Below, one piece after another: positions 25,101 to 36,803 of a stretch of DNA of 64,000 nt (the first letter of the stretch is position 1; every line of letters begins with the position of its first letter). Origin of the DNA: Anaeramoeba flamelloides. Taxonomy: Eukaryota; Metamonada; Anaeramoebidae. Both the position numbers and the translations under genes were made by a program. Below the pieces are notes generated by a model. The model saw only the letters and a list, made by a program, of their open reading frames with translations, had not been told where the DNA came from and made no database searches. The DNA lies in contig JANTQA010000036.1 of NCBI GenBank assembly GCA_027625915.1, positions 12,545,001-12,609,000 of the forward strand, written 5' to 3'.

Positions 25101-27309
25101 TTAAAAATATTGATTTGGGAGATAATATTGGGTTTTTTTTTCATAATAATGCCTTTTGTAACCTTTTTTGACAACGTTTTGTTCCTGGAAATAGTTTTGA
25201 GGAATGTCGCGTTTTCGGAGATTATTTTTATAATGATCAAAGCTAGCGGATATTGTATTATAGCCCTCTATTGGGTAATCGATTGGATTTTTAAGTATTT
25301 CATTTGTGTTGTATATTGGTTTTATTATATTTCTTAGTTGTGTGTGTTCTTGATTGTTCTGTTGAATGTTATTAATCTTTTGGTTTGTTATTGGTGTGTT
25401 TCTTTCCTTCTTTCTATTGACAATTTTCTTGTCTGAGGGGGGATTATCAGTCGAATTTCTTTTGACAACATCAGGAGAAATTTTAATAATTTCGTCTCGC
25501 TCTTTAAAATAGCAATCGTCTTCTCTTGCCAATTCCTGACTTGCTATCCTTTCCTTCTTACTAATTTCTTTTGGTCTTCTTGTTGAATTAACGTTTTGAA
25601 CTGGATATGGATCAAATAAATGATATTTTTTACAGATTATTATCTCAAGAGTATCCTCAAATTCTCCTTCGTCTAAAACAAGATTCCAATTAACAGAAAA
25701 TAAAAATGAAACCTCAAGCTCGTTCATTAATTCTAATGATATGCCTAATATTTGTGCATAACTTTGGTTGTCATAGCATATATCATCACAGAATTTTGAT
25801 GCAACCATTATTCTATTTTGATTGTTAATTAGAGTAAAATAGGGGAATGTAAAATAAAAATGTTGTTTTTAGGTATTAAGGCTTTGAAAATCAAGACATT
25901 AACATTTAGATTCTCAATTTTTTTTTTTCATTAAAAGTAATCCATCTTCCATTAAATTGAAAAAGAGAAAAGGAATCGATTGTTTGATTGGTGTTATTGG
26001 GAGAGTGAATGAAATTTATTATCAATGTGTAGAAAAATTTTGGAAAAAAGGATCTAACAAATGGATTTCAAACTTCAATAGAACTATTTTTGCTGGGTTT
26101 TTTCGTTAAAACTCGTTTTTATTCAGACTTTTTTTCAAAGAATTAAGAGTTAAATTTCTAAAATCATAAAAATAATCAATATGATAATTAGAAATCTACA
26201 AAACTTGTTTTGATTTGGATCGAAGATGATTATTAAATTGATAAAAATTGAACTTAATTGATCTTTAAGACACTGTTTAAACTGTAACCTAAAACACTAA
26301 TAGCAAATGACTATATTGGAATTTTTTTTTATTTACTGCTATTAATATTGTTTTGTTTGGGTTATTGAGAATTGAGTGATTTTTTTGTGTTTTGATAATA
26401 AGTTTACATTATGTTCTGGAAAATTGGATTTGTTAAGTTTACCTCAAACGAAAATTGAAAAAAAAGAATATTTTTTCTTTTAGTGATCCAAAACAAGAAT
26501 TTTTAACTTTTGGCTTTCTAGGATTCAAAACAAATGATTAAAAACTAAAAAGTAACAAAAAGAAATGAAGAGAATCTTATTTAAATATCCTAATTTGAAG
26601 TTCAACCATTTGGTACATTTTTAAAATCATGACTTAAAGTTGTACTGATCGAGATACAATTAAACCAGAGCAAAATTAATTTCCTTAATGTGCAAAGAAC
26701 ACAACTATTTCAAGTTTGTTGATAAAAATTTGGGTTCTCTCTTTCAAGAAATTTGAATAACACATTAATAAACACTTTCTCTTTACTTTTTTAAAAGATC
26801 TCAACGACAAAATATTCCGAATATAAATTATTCACATGAACTTTTGTGCAAAGATCAAAACAAAAAAAAAAAAGATATTTTGATTTTTTCATTTTTTTTG
26901 TAGGAAGAAGAAAGGAAAAGTTATTTATAATTGTTTGTCTACTTTCACTACCAACCAAATTGAATGGAAGAAAAAGAAAAATTGTTGAATAATTTTTGGA
27001 AATTTGAGAAGAAAATACTTACGAAGTGATCAAAAAATAAAGACAATTGCTAGGAGTAATTTCCAATCCTTTGTTGAGAATTACAATTCTCCTCATAAGT
27101 TCTACCGAATGGATTAGTGATTCGTAAGAGCACGGGCATTGGCAAATGATCTTCATGATTGTGGTTTTCAGAAAATCCAAATCACCACAAGAATTGTAGA
27201 AGATTTGCAATTGATCTAATTTGTTATTTCCTTCTCTCGGTTCTGTGTGTTGCATAAGACCAACCCAAAACTCAGAGACTGTTTGTTTTTTGACATAAAA
27301 ATTATTCAT
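25101..27309 (-). CDS. Pho80/P-type (PCL-like) cyclin, two exons
   Basis: Exons are 27309-27023 and 25812-25101 on the minus strand, joining in frame to 332 residues. The intron is 1210 bp with donor GTAAGT and acceptor TAG. The reading continues across the junction as CLYFLITS then IMVASKFCDDICYDN. The cyclin core lies at about residues 20-150. The block TSIMVASKFCDD..YDNQSYAQ followed by GISLELMNELEVSFLFSVNWNL is the signature of the Pho80/PCL/cyclin-P group, which binds and activates Cdk5/Pho85-type kinases. The remaining 180 or so residues are a polar Asn/Lys-rich tail without a recognised domain (KKIVNRKKERNTP), probably disordered. The gene is complete. In the second exon ATG codons are internal, so the chosen start at 27309 (MNNFYVKK) is the only sensible one. 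Confidence 0.88.
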
Positions 27310-29004
27310 TTTTATGGATTAAAGGTGTGAAGTAAAAATCAAAAGTAGGAAAAAAAATTTTTTTCAACAAAAAAAAGGTAAATAATAAGTTAAAAAGGTA
27401 TGAAAAATGTTCGACTAAAAAATTTTAATTTACAAGATTTGGAATTTGTCTTCAAATTATACAATATTTTAGAAATCACGTCCAACTTAATCTTATTTCA
27501 TTCAACTGATGTATTATTTTTGGAAAATTTTTTTTTTTTATTAACTTATCATAATTTTCTCTAAAAAAGATAATAACAACCATAAAATATTCAAAACCTT
27601 CAATTGAAAATTTTTTAAATGTCAAAATAAATGACATTCTTTTAAAATAGAAATTTCTTTTTGTTAAAATATTGTGAGATTAATTGATCATCAATTTTTT
27701 AAAAAGGGAGAGTTAGTGTCTTTATTTTGATCTTATAGCTCTTTCTATTTTGAGACTTTCTCTTTAAACAATAATAAGAAATTCAATTTGCAAATTAAAT
27801 TTTCATAATAATTAAAAACTTTTTTTAACAATTTGAAAGAATTTAGTAATTGTTTTTGGGTAATAAATCAAATAAAGGCTATTTTTGAAGTTGTTAATAA
27901 AGAGGGAGTTTCTCTTGTTAGAGTTCTGTTCAGCCTTCTTTTGAGAAATTAAAAAAGAATTTTGTCAAAAACTTTTTAATTAAAATGATCAAATCACAAA
28001 TTTAAAAATTTTTTCTTTTGAGAATAAATTGTTCTTTTGAGAAGTTATGAATTTGATCTTCTTCAAAAAATTTATTTTCTTCATTTTAGCTGAAGAAACA
28101 GTTTTTGAATATGATATTTTTCTACTAATTAATTTCTTTATTGATTTTCAGAAATAAATGGTCTTTATAAAATTTATTAAGTTGAAATTAAGAGTTTCAG
28201 GTTCTTTCAATTGTGTAAGATCATAATTGTAATAAGATGATATTTGATCTTGAAAAATTTTCTTTTTTGCAAGAATAAAATAAAAAAGTAAATAAAACAA
28301 ATTTAGAAAATTTCTATTTTTTCTTAAACCCCCAATTGGATTTTATTTTGCTCGAAGAACAATTCAAAAAACTGACAAGAGAACCTATTCTTATATTTGT
28401 CTTTGAAACCGTCAACTAATAATTGTTTTGCAGTAGGGAAAGAATTTGGAAAAAACTTTTTTAAATTTTTTTATCATATGTGATCGATGAGAAAAAAAAT
28501 AGAATTTTGATCAACTTAATTCGAGACAGTCGTTTGAATATAGTCCATATTCTGAGTTTTAGAAATTATTATCAACTTGTTGGAAATAGGTGAGTAGGGC
28601 AATTTGGAAAATAATTTAATAACTTTTTATGGGAATTTAAATCACGTGAAAAATTTTTTCCCAAAAAATTAAACATTAAATAATTTTTTCAATTTTTACA
28701 AACTTCACTTATTTAAAACAATTTGGGTAAAAAGAGATCTTGCTTCAAAAATTATTTTCTAAGACATTTTTCTGTTGAGAGTGAAAATCCCATTTTCCAG
28801 GTTCTATTAAGATTTTTTGGAATTTGATTGTATAAAAAATTTGAAAAAATTTTTCTTCGTAGTTAAGAGGTTATTTAACTATATTTTAAAACTATTTTAA
28901 ATTTAATAAATTTCGTTCGAATAGAGAATCTAACATATTGGTTATTAAAGTGTTATTTATTGTTTTAAATTGTAAAAAATATATATTATTTTTTGATTTT
29001 TCCT

Positions 29005-29720
29005 TTAGGTTTTTTTTTAATTTTTAAAAAGTGTAGAGTAAAATCCTATTGATTTTACCGTATTCTTTTAAATTCTGGGAAAACTAGTACATTTACATTC
29101 TTCTTTTTTTATTTTTGGAATAAATTTTATAATTTATTCAATTTTCTGTTTATTGTGTTCAAAAGGTAAAAAAAAAACAAGTAAACTTTAGTTAGATTTT
29201 ACAGGCTTCAAAAGAATGGAGAAAAAAAAATTAGATTCTGTTCGGTTATTTTCAACCTTGAAAAATTTTGGTTAGGTTTTACTGATTTTCTATTTATTTG
29301 CCAAATTACTGGATTTTCATTAGTTTTTTTGAAAACTCTATTTATTTGTAAAGTGTTCTAGATTTTTTTTACTTTAGAAATTAACCGAAAATTTATTAAA
29401 ATTTTCTGTTTATTTCTAAAGTAAAAAAAATCTAGAACACTTTACAAATAAATAGAGTTTTCAAAAAAACTAATGAAAATCAATAAACTTTCCAAATATA
29501 AAATAGAAAACCTCAAAAAAACCTAGAACACTTAACAGATAAAATCGAAAACCATAATATAACTTCTTCTATATTTTTTTTAATTTGAAAAATAAAAAGA
29601 AATTTAAATTAATTTTCAATTTATATTAAAAAGTAAAAAAAAAAATCGCGATTAAGTTTTCCAGAATTGATAAAATTTTGTAATTATTAGGTTTTTTAGG
29701 AATTCTTTTAGATTTTAAAA
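29005..29720. mobile_element. Foldback-family element, fourth and longest right copy
   Basis: It contains two inverted blocks around a centre near 29390-29400. On the left, AAACTCTATTTATTTGTAAA and GTGTTCTAGATTTTTTTTAC. On the right, their complements GTAAAAAAAATCTAGAACAC and TTTACAAATAAATAGAGTTT. Further out, TTTTCATTAGTTTTTTTGAA pairs with TTCAAAAAAACTAATGAAAA. The central hairpin is therefore over 100 bp per arm. Other modules match the 5.2, 11.9 and 17.8 kb copies. Confidence 0.65.
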
Positions 29721-31256
29721 ATGTACTGTTGGTTTTTTTGATTTATAGAATTAAAAAAGAAAAGTTTTATAATTTTTTTTTTATTACTTGAACCTAAAAT
29801 ACTTTTACCTATTGTCATTGGTTTTTCATAATTCAAAAAAAAAATATAAAATCTATAATTTTTATCTATTCATTTCAATTCTCGAAAACCTGGGAAAAGA
29901 ATATCTCTATTATTTATAATTTTTGATTAATCTTTCAAGTTATTTTTGGTGGATTGTGATAGTTGTTAGTTATTTTATAGAAAATTAAATATCTTGTGGA
30001 TGTATTAGCCCAAAATTCATTTACAGGTAACATAACATTTCATCCTCAAAAAAAAAACTTTTTTTCATTGTTAGATCATTTTAAAAATTATACTATTTAT
30101 AATAACGATAATTAAAATAATATCAAAATTTTGAAGTTATGTGATTTTAACTATATTGTAAATAAACCTTATTATTAGTTATGAAATATTAATTAAATTT
30201 TTTTTTTATATAAATTTTAATTAATTGTTTATTTTTTTCCACTTATTCAACTTTGGTATTTTTTAAAAAATAGCAATCTCTGAAAATTTTGTATTTTTTA
30301 AATACACTAACATGATTAACATTATTATTCACGACGATTTTGAAAATGTTTAGCAATTTGAATAGATATTAATTGAAATTGAAAAAAAAATATAAAAGTT
30401 TTCAGTAATATTTTTTTCATTTTAAATTGTAAAACTTCCATCTTTTTATGACTTAGTAATGGTGATATTATTTTAATCGATTTTTTAAATAGATAAAGAA
30501 GAATCATATTTTTTTTAATTTTAAAATCATATAATTCTAAAAAAAAAGATAATGCTGAATTAAATTGAAGAAATGTTTTTTTTTCTGTTTTTGGATGATT
30601 TTTTATCATTTTTTTTTTTTTTTTTTTCATGTTCGGGTTCTATATCTATTTCCTGTTTTTTTTTTTTTTTTTTGGTAAATTGTTTAAAATTTTATTATTT
30701 ATACTTTCATAATGTTCAATATAATTTTTATTCGTTGAATCTTTTTTCAATAAAAAAATACCCCAACAATGGGTGGTTTTTAAAAAAGCTGGAAATTTCG
30801 AAAAAAGGGGGTATTTGAATCTTAATGGGTTTAATATATATTTTTTTATTAATTACTTAAAATTATCATGAGTTTGAAAGAATAATTTATAAAAAATGTG
30901 GGACAATAATTAAATATTTATCTTAGGATAAATTTAATTTTCAGATTTTATTTTTTTCCCTATAGTGTTGTGCTTGATAAAAATAGGCTTAATTGTTTAA
31001 TAGATGTCATAATTTTATTTATATGGTGTGTTAGAAGATAATATATATACGCAAGTAAATATAATTAAAAATTTTGTGAATTAAAGAAAAAATATATCGA
31101 TACCAATTCTTTTTTAATAGAAAAATCAAAAAAATAATTCATATAACAAATTTTTTTCTAATTCACAAATAAAAAAAAATAAAATTAAAATTATTTTGTT
31201 TGTTTCATATAAAGATTTCTTGGCACTTTATTTTTCATATTTGTATATAAATTTAC

Positions 31257-31450
31257 ACTAAAAAAACATTTCAATAATTATTACTTGCTTGAAATAATAA
31301 AATGAAAATTAAAAAAAAATATCCTTTAGTATTCAAGAACAATTAATACTTAAATCTGATTTGTAATTCACTTGTTGGTCATTATAAATATATAAAAGCC
31401 TGATGAATTAAAAATTAAAAAAATAAAACCAAAAACTAAAATAAAGATGA
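31257..31450. mobile_element. M3 element, diverged reverse-oriented copy
   Basis: Read on the minus strand it follows the 2190-2384 copy: TCACTCATCTTTATTTTAGT, then a TTTAATTTTTAATTCATCAG block, then ATACTAAAGGATATTTTTTT and TTATTATTTCAAGCAAG. The terminal repeats are eroded. It is an older relative of the left copy. Confidence 0.5.
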
Positions 31451-32854
31451 GTGAAAATATTTTAAAGGGGCATTACAGATTTTTTATTACTATTTTTTTC
31501 TAGAGAAAAATAGATTAACAGAAATATTTTTTTCTAAGAAGTATAAATTTTTGAAGATACATTAGAGCCTCAATTTTATTAAATATTATTTATCTTTTTG
31601 AAGATCTTTTTTTTTTTTTTCCTCTTGATCCATTATAAAAAAAGGTATCAAAAAAAGAAAGAAAGAAAGAAAAAACAAGAAAAACACAAAATTAATTAAG
31701 TAAAAAAAATTTCAAAAAGCAAAACTAAAATTTGATTAAATTCGAAAAAAAGATTCTAGATCAAAAGTTTAAAAAAAAAGCAAAAATTTACAAAATAACA
31801 AAGAAATGATTCTAATCAATAAAAATTGAAAATATTTTTTTGATAAGAGTACTCGAATAAACTCTCAAAACAACTTCCAATAACAATTATTAATTATGTT
31901 AATCATCTTTTAAAAATAGTCTATGTGTTATTTTAAAATGAATTTGAAGTTAAGTGGATTAAGATGATTTTTGTTTACGGGTTTTAGTATGGTAAATGTT
32001 AAATTTAGATTATTTGAATGTTATTAACCAATTTTTTTTTCTTTTTTTTTTTTGGGTGGGGGTGGGAAGTGGTTTATATTCAACATCTAAAAAGATGATC
32101 TAAAATATAAAATTTTTAAATTCATACTTTATGGTTTTATATATATATATATATTGGCTTTCTGTGTCTGGATTCAATATTTTTAACTTCCCTTTGAAAA
32201 CGATACTTTAAAATGTTACAGATCGGAATTTTTTTCATCTCTTCCTTTTTTACTTTATTCTTATGTTTTATAGATTTAAGGTTTTATGGTTTTTAAACTC
32301 GGGCATAATACAATTTTTATTTAAAATGAAAGTTAAAAAAAATACAAGTATCGTGTCGACCTTGGTTTGTATTAACTATCAAAAAAATTCAAATAATATC
32401 CAAAATCATGTATTCCGTGTATAAGAAAAACTTTATTTTGGTTAATTTTTAACAGTTGGTTAATTTTCAAAGGGTGTTGTTATAAAATTCTGATAATTAG
32501 TGTCCCCTTGAAGGTCTTGTCACTTATGTTTATTTGCACTGTACCCAGAAACTTCTTTTTTATAAGTATAGTGTGAAATCACACTTTGTGGGGTAAAAAA
32601 TATTCAAATTAAAAACTAAATATTTCTCACAAACTGAATTAAAAAAAAATTGGATCACATTAGGAAAAAATACAAAAAAAAAAAAGGGATTTAACAATTT
32701 CAAAAAAAAACAATATATCACAATAAAAAATGATTAATATCTTATTTTCGGTTTCCAAATGTCAAATTTTCTTGAAATTAAAATCAAATTATTTTCTTTA
32801 TGTACAAAATCAATTTAATTTATTTTATTTTAATTTTTCGTTATTTTATTGCCT

Positions 32855-33140
32855 TCTATATTTGAGAGGGTGGGATTTTGTGATATTCTTTCTATAAAAA
32901 CACCTATTTTGAAAAAAAAAAGAAAAAAATTATAAAATCTTATAAATTTTATAATATGTTTAAAGGTGACAATTCGAAACTAAACAGTTGTTTTCAAAAT
33001 TATAATACAGCCCAATTTAAATTGGAGAGGGGGCGTCCCCATTTGCATCTTTTTTCAAAACATATATTAGTTTTACTTTGTTGATTTTTAGAGACCAATC
33101 AAAAATTAAAGGATGGTATGGTTTTTCATAGATATTAGAA
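32855..33140. repeat. Dispersed repeat R6, copy 1
   Basis: It shares ordered blocks with 40660-40945: GAGAGGGTGGGATTTT against GAGAGAGGATTTTTAG, the exact block GTTGTTTTCAAAATTATAA, CAATTTAAATTGGA against CAATTAAATTGGA, TTTGTTGATTTTTAGAGA against CATTGTTGATTTTTGGAGA, and TTTCATAGAT. No terminal inverted repeat is evident, so the class is unknown. Confidence 0.5.
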
Positions 33141-33329
33141 ACTGATAAAAATTAAAAATGTTATTTCTCCTTGACAAAAAATTCATTTTCAATCTAATGA
33201 CTGTGCAAAATAAATAAAAAATCTTTATTTGGTAAAGTTATTATTTTTTAGTTCCTTGGTTTATTAAATAGTTAGTCTTAATAGACTATCCAAGTTTTTG
33301 AAAGTTGTAATTCATAAATTAAAATCCAT

Positions 33330-33805
33330 AATAATCAAAAAAAAAACGTCTGACAATAGCCTAAAATCTGTGTTTAAAATAAAACAAATGTCTTTTTTTT
33401 CTTCTTGTACAAATATACTACCTAATTCACTCTTAAATGGTATACCTAAGTTAAAACAATTTTAAATGTAAATTCCATGATTTTATAAGTAAAAATTTGA
33501 AATTAGGAAGGAAATTTATTCACAATTTTTATATTATCTCAATTTTTATTAAATTTTTAAATGTTTTTGATATCTAAAATATTATCGAAATTTACTCTAT
33601 TTTTTGAGATAAATTTTTTAATTTGATCCTTCGTTTTTAGAATTTCTTTTTTTAATAAATAGAACTTAAATAAACCAATGTAATATTTATTTAGGGTTTA
33701 TTGTTGGCTTCTTAGTTCACTTAAATATTTGGCCAACTATAACAAAAATAAAAATGAATCACACTTTTTATTTTGAAACATTTAATAAATTTTAGTGGTT
33801 GTATA
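33330..33805. mobile_element. M2 element, degenerate copy
   Basis: M2 interior landmarks are present in order: TTTTTTCTTCTTGTACAAAT, a TGGTATACCTAAG block, the TTTTTTGAGATAAATTTTTT block, TTTATTTAGGGTTTATTG, and ACTTTTTATTTTGAAACA near the right end. The outer termini are too diverged to place exactly. Confidence 0.55.
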
Positions 33806-34680
33806 TTTCGAAAATAGCGTGACTTTCAATTTATTGAATTTAAGGGTGGAATAACTGTTATTGAGTTCTCGTCTGGCTATAAATACGGAAATAACGATCG
33901 GGTTTATAGAATATTGTTATTTCTACTAGTTTTTAAGTACGTTCCATATTCCAAGGTATGTGTATTCTAACTCACATGATTAAAATTAATGCCAAGGGTT
34001 TAACAAACTGTTGGATTTGGAGATATTGTTAAAATCTCAATTTAGGCTTTTATAGGAATTTATAATGAAGGTAAAAAGGTTTTCTAGAATCTAAATAAAA
34101 ACGTATCCTTCAAAATGTTTAACAATCTAAATTACATTAAATCTAGTTTAATCGATTTTCTTTTTGAAAACTTGAGTGTGTGTATAAATCTACTTGAAAA
34201 TAAAGTGAAAATCTTTTTTTACTAAGTAAAAGAATTGATTTTTATCTTGAATTATTGTGTCCAGGAATTAATTTATACTTTAGATCAATATTGGTTTTCA
34301 TTCAAAAAACGTCTTCAAAAAAAAATATAAAAATTGCACGATTTCAAATTTCCTTAGATTAGAAACTGTTAAATCATTTCTAAGGGTAAGTGTGTGTACA
34401 CCAATTCCACGAGAAAAATTAATTTTTTTTTGTCCCGGATATCTATGAAATTTATCAATAAATAAAAATACAAAATTGCTAAATTCAAAGTAAAGTTCGA
34501 AAAAATATTTCCTCATTTTCTCATCATGTGAATTGCTATACCTTACTTTGAACAAAGTATATTTAATGGTCTAATTGTTCATAAACTATGTGAAAATTGT
34601 TGTGTTTCCAAATAATCTTTGTAAAGGGAATGTTTTAAAATTAGAGATTAAACGATATATAAAAATAAAAATCGAATTAA

Positions 34681-34867
34681 AGCCAGTTTCACTTATCAGG
34701 TTCAAACTCTCAACAAAATTGAAGGTACAAAAAATTCCCAAATTAAGGCACAAAATTTGGGTTCAAGTAAAAAATTTAAAAAAAAACGAAAAAAAATTAG
34801 GGAACACTACAATCTCAAATTAAGACACTTTTATTTGAAATATTGTGTCGTTAAAGTGAAACTGTCT
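34681..34867. mobile_element. M1 element, degenerate copy
   Basis: Starts GCCAGTTTCACTTATCAGG, ends GTGAAACTGTCTG. Arm motifs such as AAATTAAGGCACAAAATTTGG are still readable but the palindrome is eroded. It lies about 35 bp from an M2 copy. Confidence 0.6.
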
Positions 34868-34900
34868 GTAAATATTTTTACGATTTTTTTTCGTTTTATG

Positions 34901-35452
34901 TGATCAAAATAATATGTGCCCAAAGACGAAAAACTGTATTTCAAAATAAAAAACGTCATTTTTTTCTTCTTGTTCCAATGGGGCACCCAACCAACTACCC
35001 AATAGTATATACATGTTCAAATCAGATTTGATAGTAAACTCCTTGATCTTTTCAGTAAAATTTAAATTATGAATCGAATTTGTTACAAAATTTTTATAAA
35101 TTTTTGAGAATTTTTCCAATTTTTTGATTTTTTGATGATTCAAAATTTACTCTATTTTTTGAGAATAATTTTGCAATTTGATCCTTTATTTTTGGAATTT
35201 ATTTTTCTTTAATTAATGATAAAAAATTTTTCCTAATATTTACTCATTTTTTTGAGAAATTTTTTACTTCTTGATTTTTCGAATATCTTTTTTTAATAAC
35301 AGAAACTTCAGAAAATCAATACAATATTTACTTTAGGTTTATTTTCGTTTTCTTGGATCTGTTATTGTATAGGCCTTCTCTCATAAAGAAACACTCTTGG
35401 TATTTTAAATCAGAGTTAGAACTTTTCTGCAAGTTTTATTTTGACAATAGAG
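34901..35452. mobile_element. M2 element
   Basis: It begins TGATCAAAATAATATGTGCC and ends TTTTATTTTGACAATAG. The inner motif pair TGTATTTCAAAATAAAA and GGTATTTTAAATCAGAG is present, as is TTCTTCTTGTTCCAATGGGG. It is somewhat longer than the 22.3 and 35.6 kb copies because of extra sequence in the AT-rich middle (about 35150-35290, where the TTTTTTGAG block is duplicated). Confidence 0.65.
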
Positions 35453-35562
35453 GACAATAATCAATGTTGTACATCTCCCGATTCATAACAAACAAAGAGA
35501 AAAGTCTCAAAACAGTAAAGTTAGAATGTGCTCTTACATTGTTAGTTATTTATAATAAATTA

Positions 35563-36042
35563 CAGTGATCAAAATAATGCGTGCCCAAGGACTATAATCC
35601 GTGTTTCAAAATATTATCCGTGCTTTTTTTTATTCTTATACCAAGGCAATGTCCAATCTACTACCCAGTAGTATACCTAAGTACAAATCAATTTTGAAAG
35701 TAAAGGTCTGGTTATTTTTAGTAAAATTTAAATTATTCATGCAAATAGTTGAAAATTTTCCATAATATTCACAATTTTTTTAAAATTTTTTGTTTTTTTG
35801 ATGAATAGAAATTTTCTAAAAAATTAACTCTATTTTTTGAGATAATTTTTCCAATTTGATCCTTCATTTTTAGAATTTCTTTTTAAATAATAGAACTTTA
35901 AGAAACCAATACGATATTTTTTTAGGGTTTATTATTGGTTTCTTTGATTGATTAATGTATAGGTCTTCTATAACAAAAAAAACACGCTTTTTTATTTTGA
36001 AACACGCATTAAATTTTTTGGCACGCTTTATTTTGACTACAT
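35563..36042. mobile_element. M2 element, best-preserved ends
   Basis: It starts CAGTGATCAAAATAATGCGT after TA and ends ACGCTTTATTTTGACTAC. The inner repeats CCGTGTTTCAAAATA and TATTTTGAAACACGC are clear. It lies only about 110 bp from the preceding M2 copy in the same orientation. No coding frame is shared with any transposase I know. Confidence 0.7.
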
Positions 36043-36803
36043 TATTTATTACACTTTTCAACAAAACAAAATTAAATTAAAAAGGGAAAATTAAAAAACT
36101 TTATTTTTTTTTTTACAACCCTTAAATTTTTCTTTCACTCCAAGAAAAAGTTTAAACAATATATTTCATGCCAAACATATAAACAAATCCTCTTAGACAA
36201 AGATGGAATTTTACTCAGCTTCAAAGATTTCAGAAAAATTATTCCAAATAATCCAAAATTACAACAAAAATTTTTTTTAACAATAAATGCAAAACCTGGG
36301 TTCATTTTTGATTCAATTGATGACTTTTAGGTTTTAGTGGAAAATTTTTTTAAGCAAAATAAGCTTTTTGGTGAAGGTTTATTATTCAAAAATTGAAACT
36401 TGTTGAAAAACTCTGTGTTTCATCCAAAATTCAAACACGCACTCACCAATTAAATACCAACTGAACGAGTCAATAGAAAAAAAAGTAAATCCAACAGTCT
36501 TTTCCAAATTTAAGTTTTTTATCGAAAAAAGCAAAACGAGAAGGAATTTGCCTGAGAAATTTCCAAAAAACACACTCTTCTATTTTTCCATTTGTCCTTT
36601 TTCGTTTCTTGTGAAAAATGCAGTATTTCTAATATTTTTGTGTTTGATTAAAATGTGTTGTCTAAACAGCAAAGATGTCTCTCAAGATCAATTTCCAAAA
36701 AGAATACTTTGTCAAAAAGATAAAATAACCAAAATTTTTTTCATTTTTTAAAATTAGCTTGTTGTTATTCTATTCTCAGAGGCTAAATTCAAAAAAAAAT
36801 AAA

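Larger units (their letters stand above)
27310..36803. other. 9.5 kb gene-free spacer rich in repeats
   Basis: No convincing gene. It holds a foldback copy (about 29005-29720), an M3 copy (about 31257-31450), a dispersed repeat (about 32855-33140), three M2 copies (33.3-36.0 kb) and a degenerate M1. A minus-strand frame at 30325-30630 starts with ATG and Lys6 (101 residues, ending QIAKHFQNRRE), but it resembles nothing I know and I leave it uncalled. A G-rich stretch, GGGTGGGGGTGGGAAG, lies at about 32052-32070. Confidence 0.5.

Noticed and set aside
30325-30630. 101-residue minus-strand frame beginning MKKKKKK
   Set aside because: It has an ATG and a stop, but the sequence is low-complexity, resembles no family I know, and has no supporting splice sites or neighbours.
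34298-34555. 85-residue minus-strand frame
   Set aside because: No recognisable domain, and its composition is that of the spacer.
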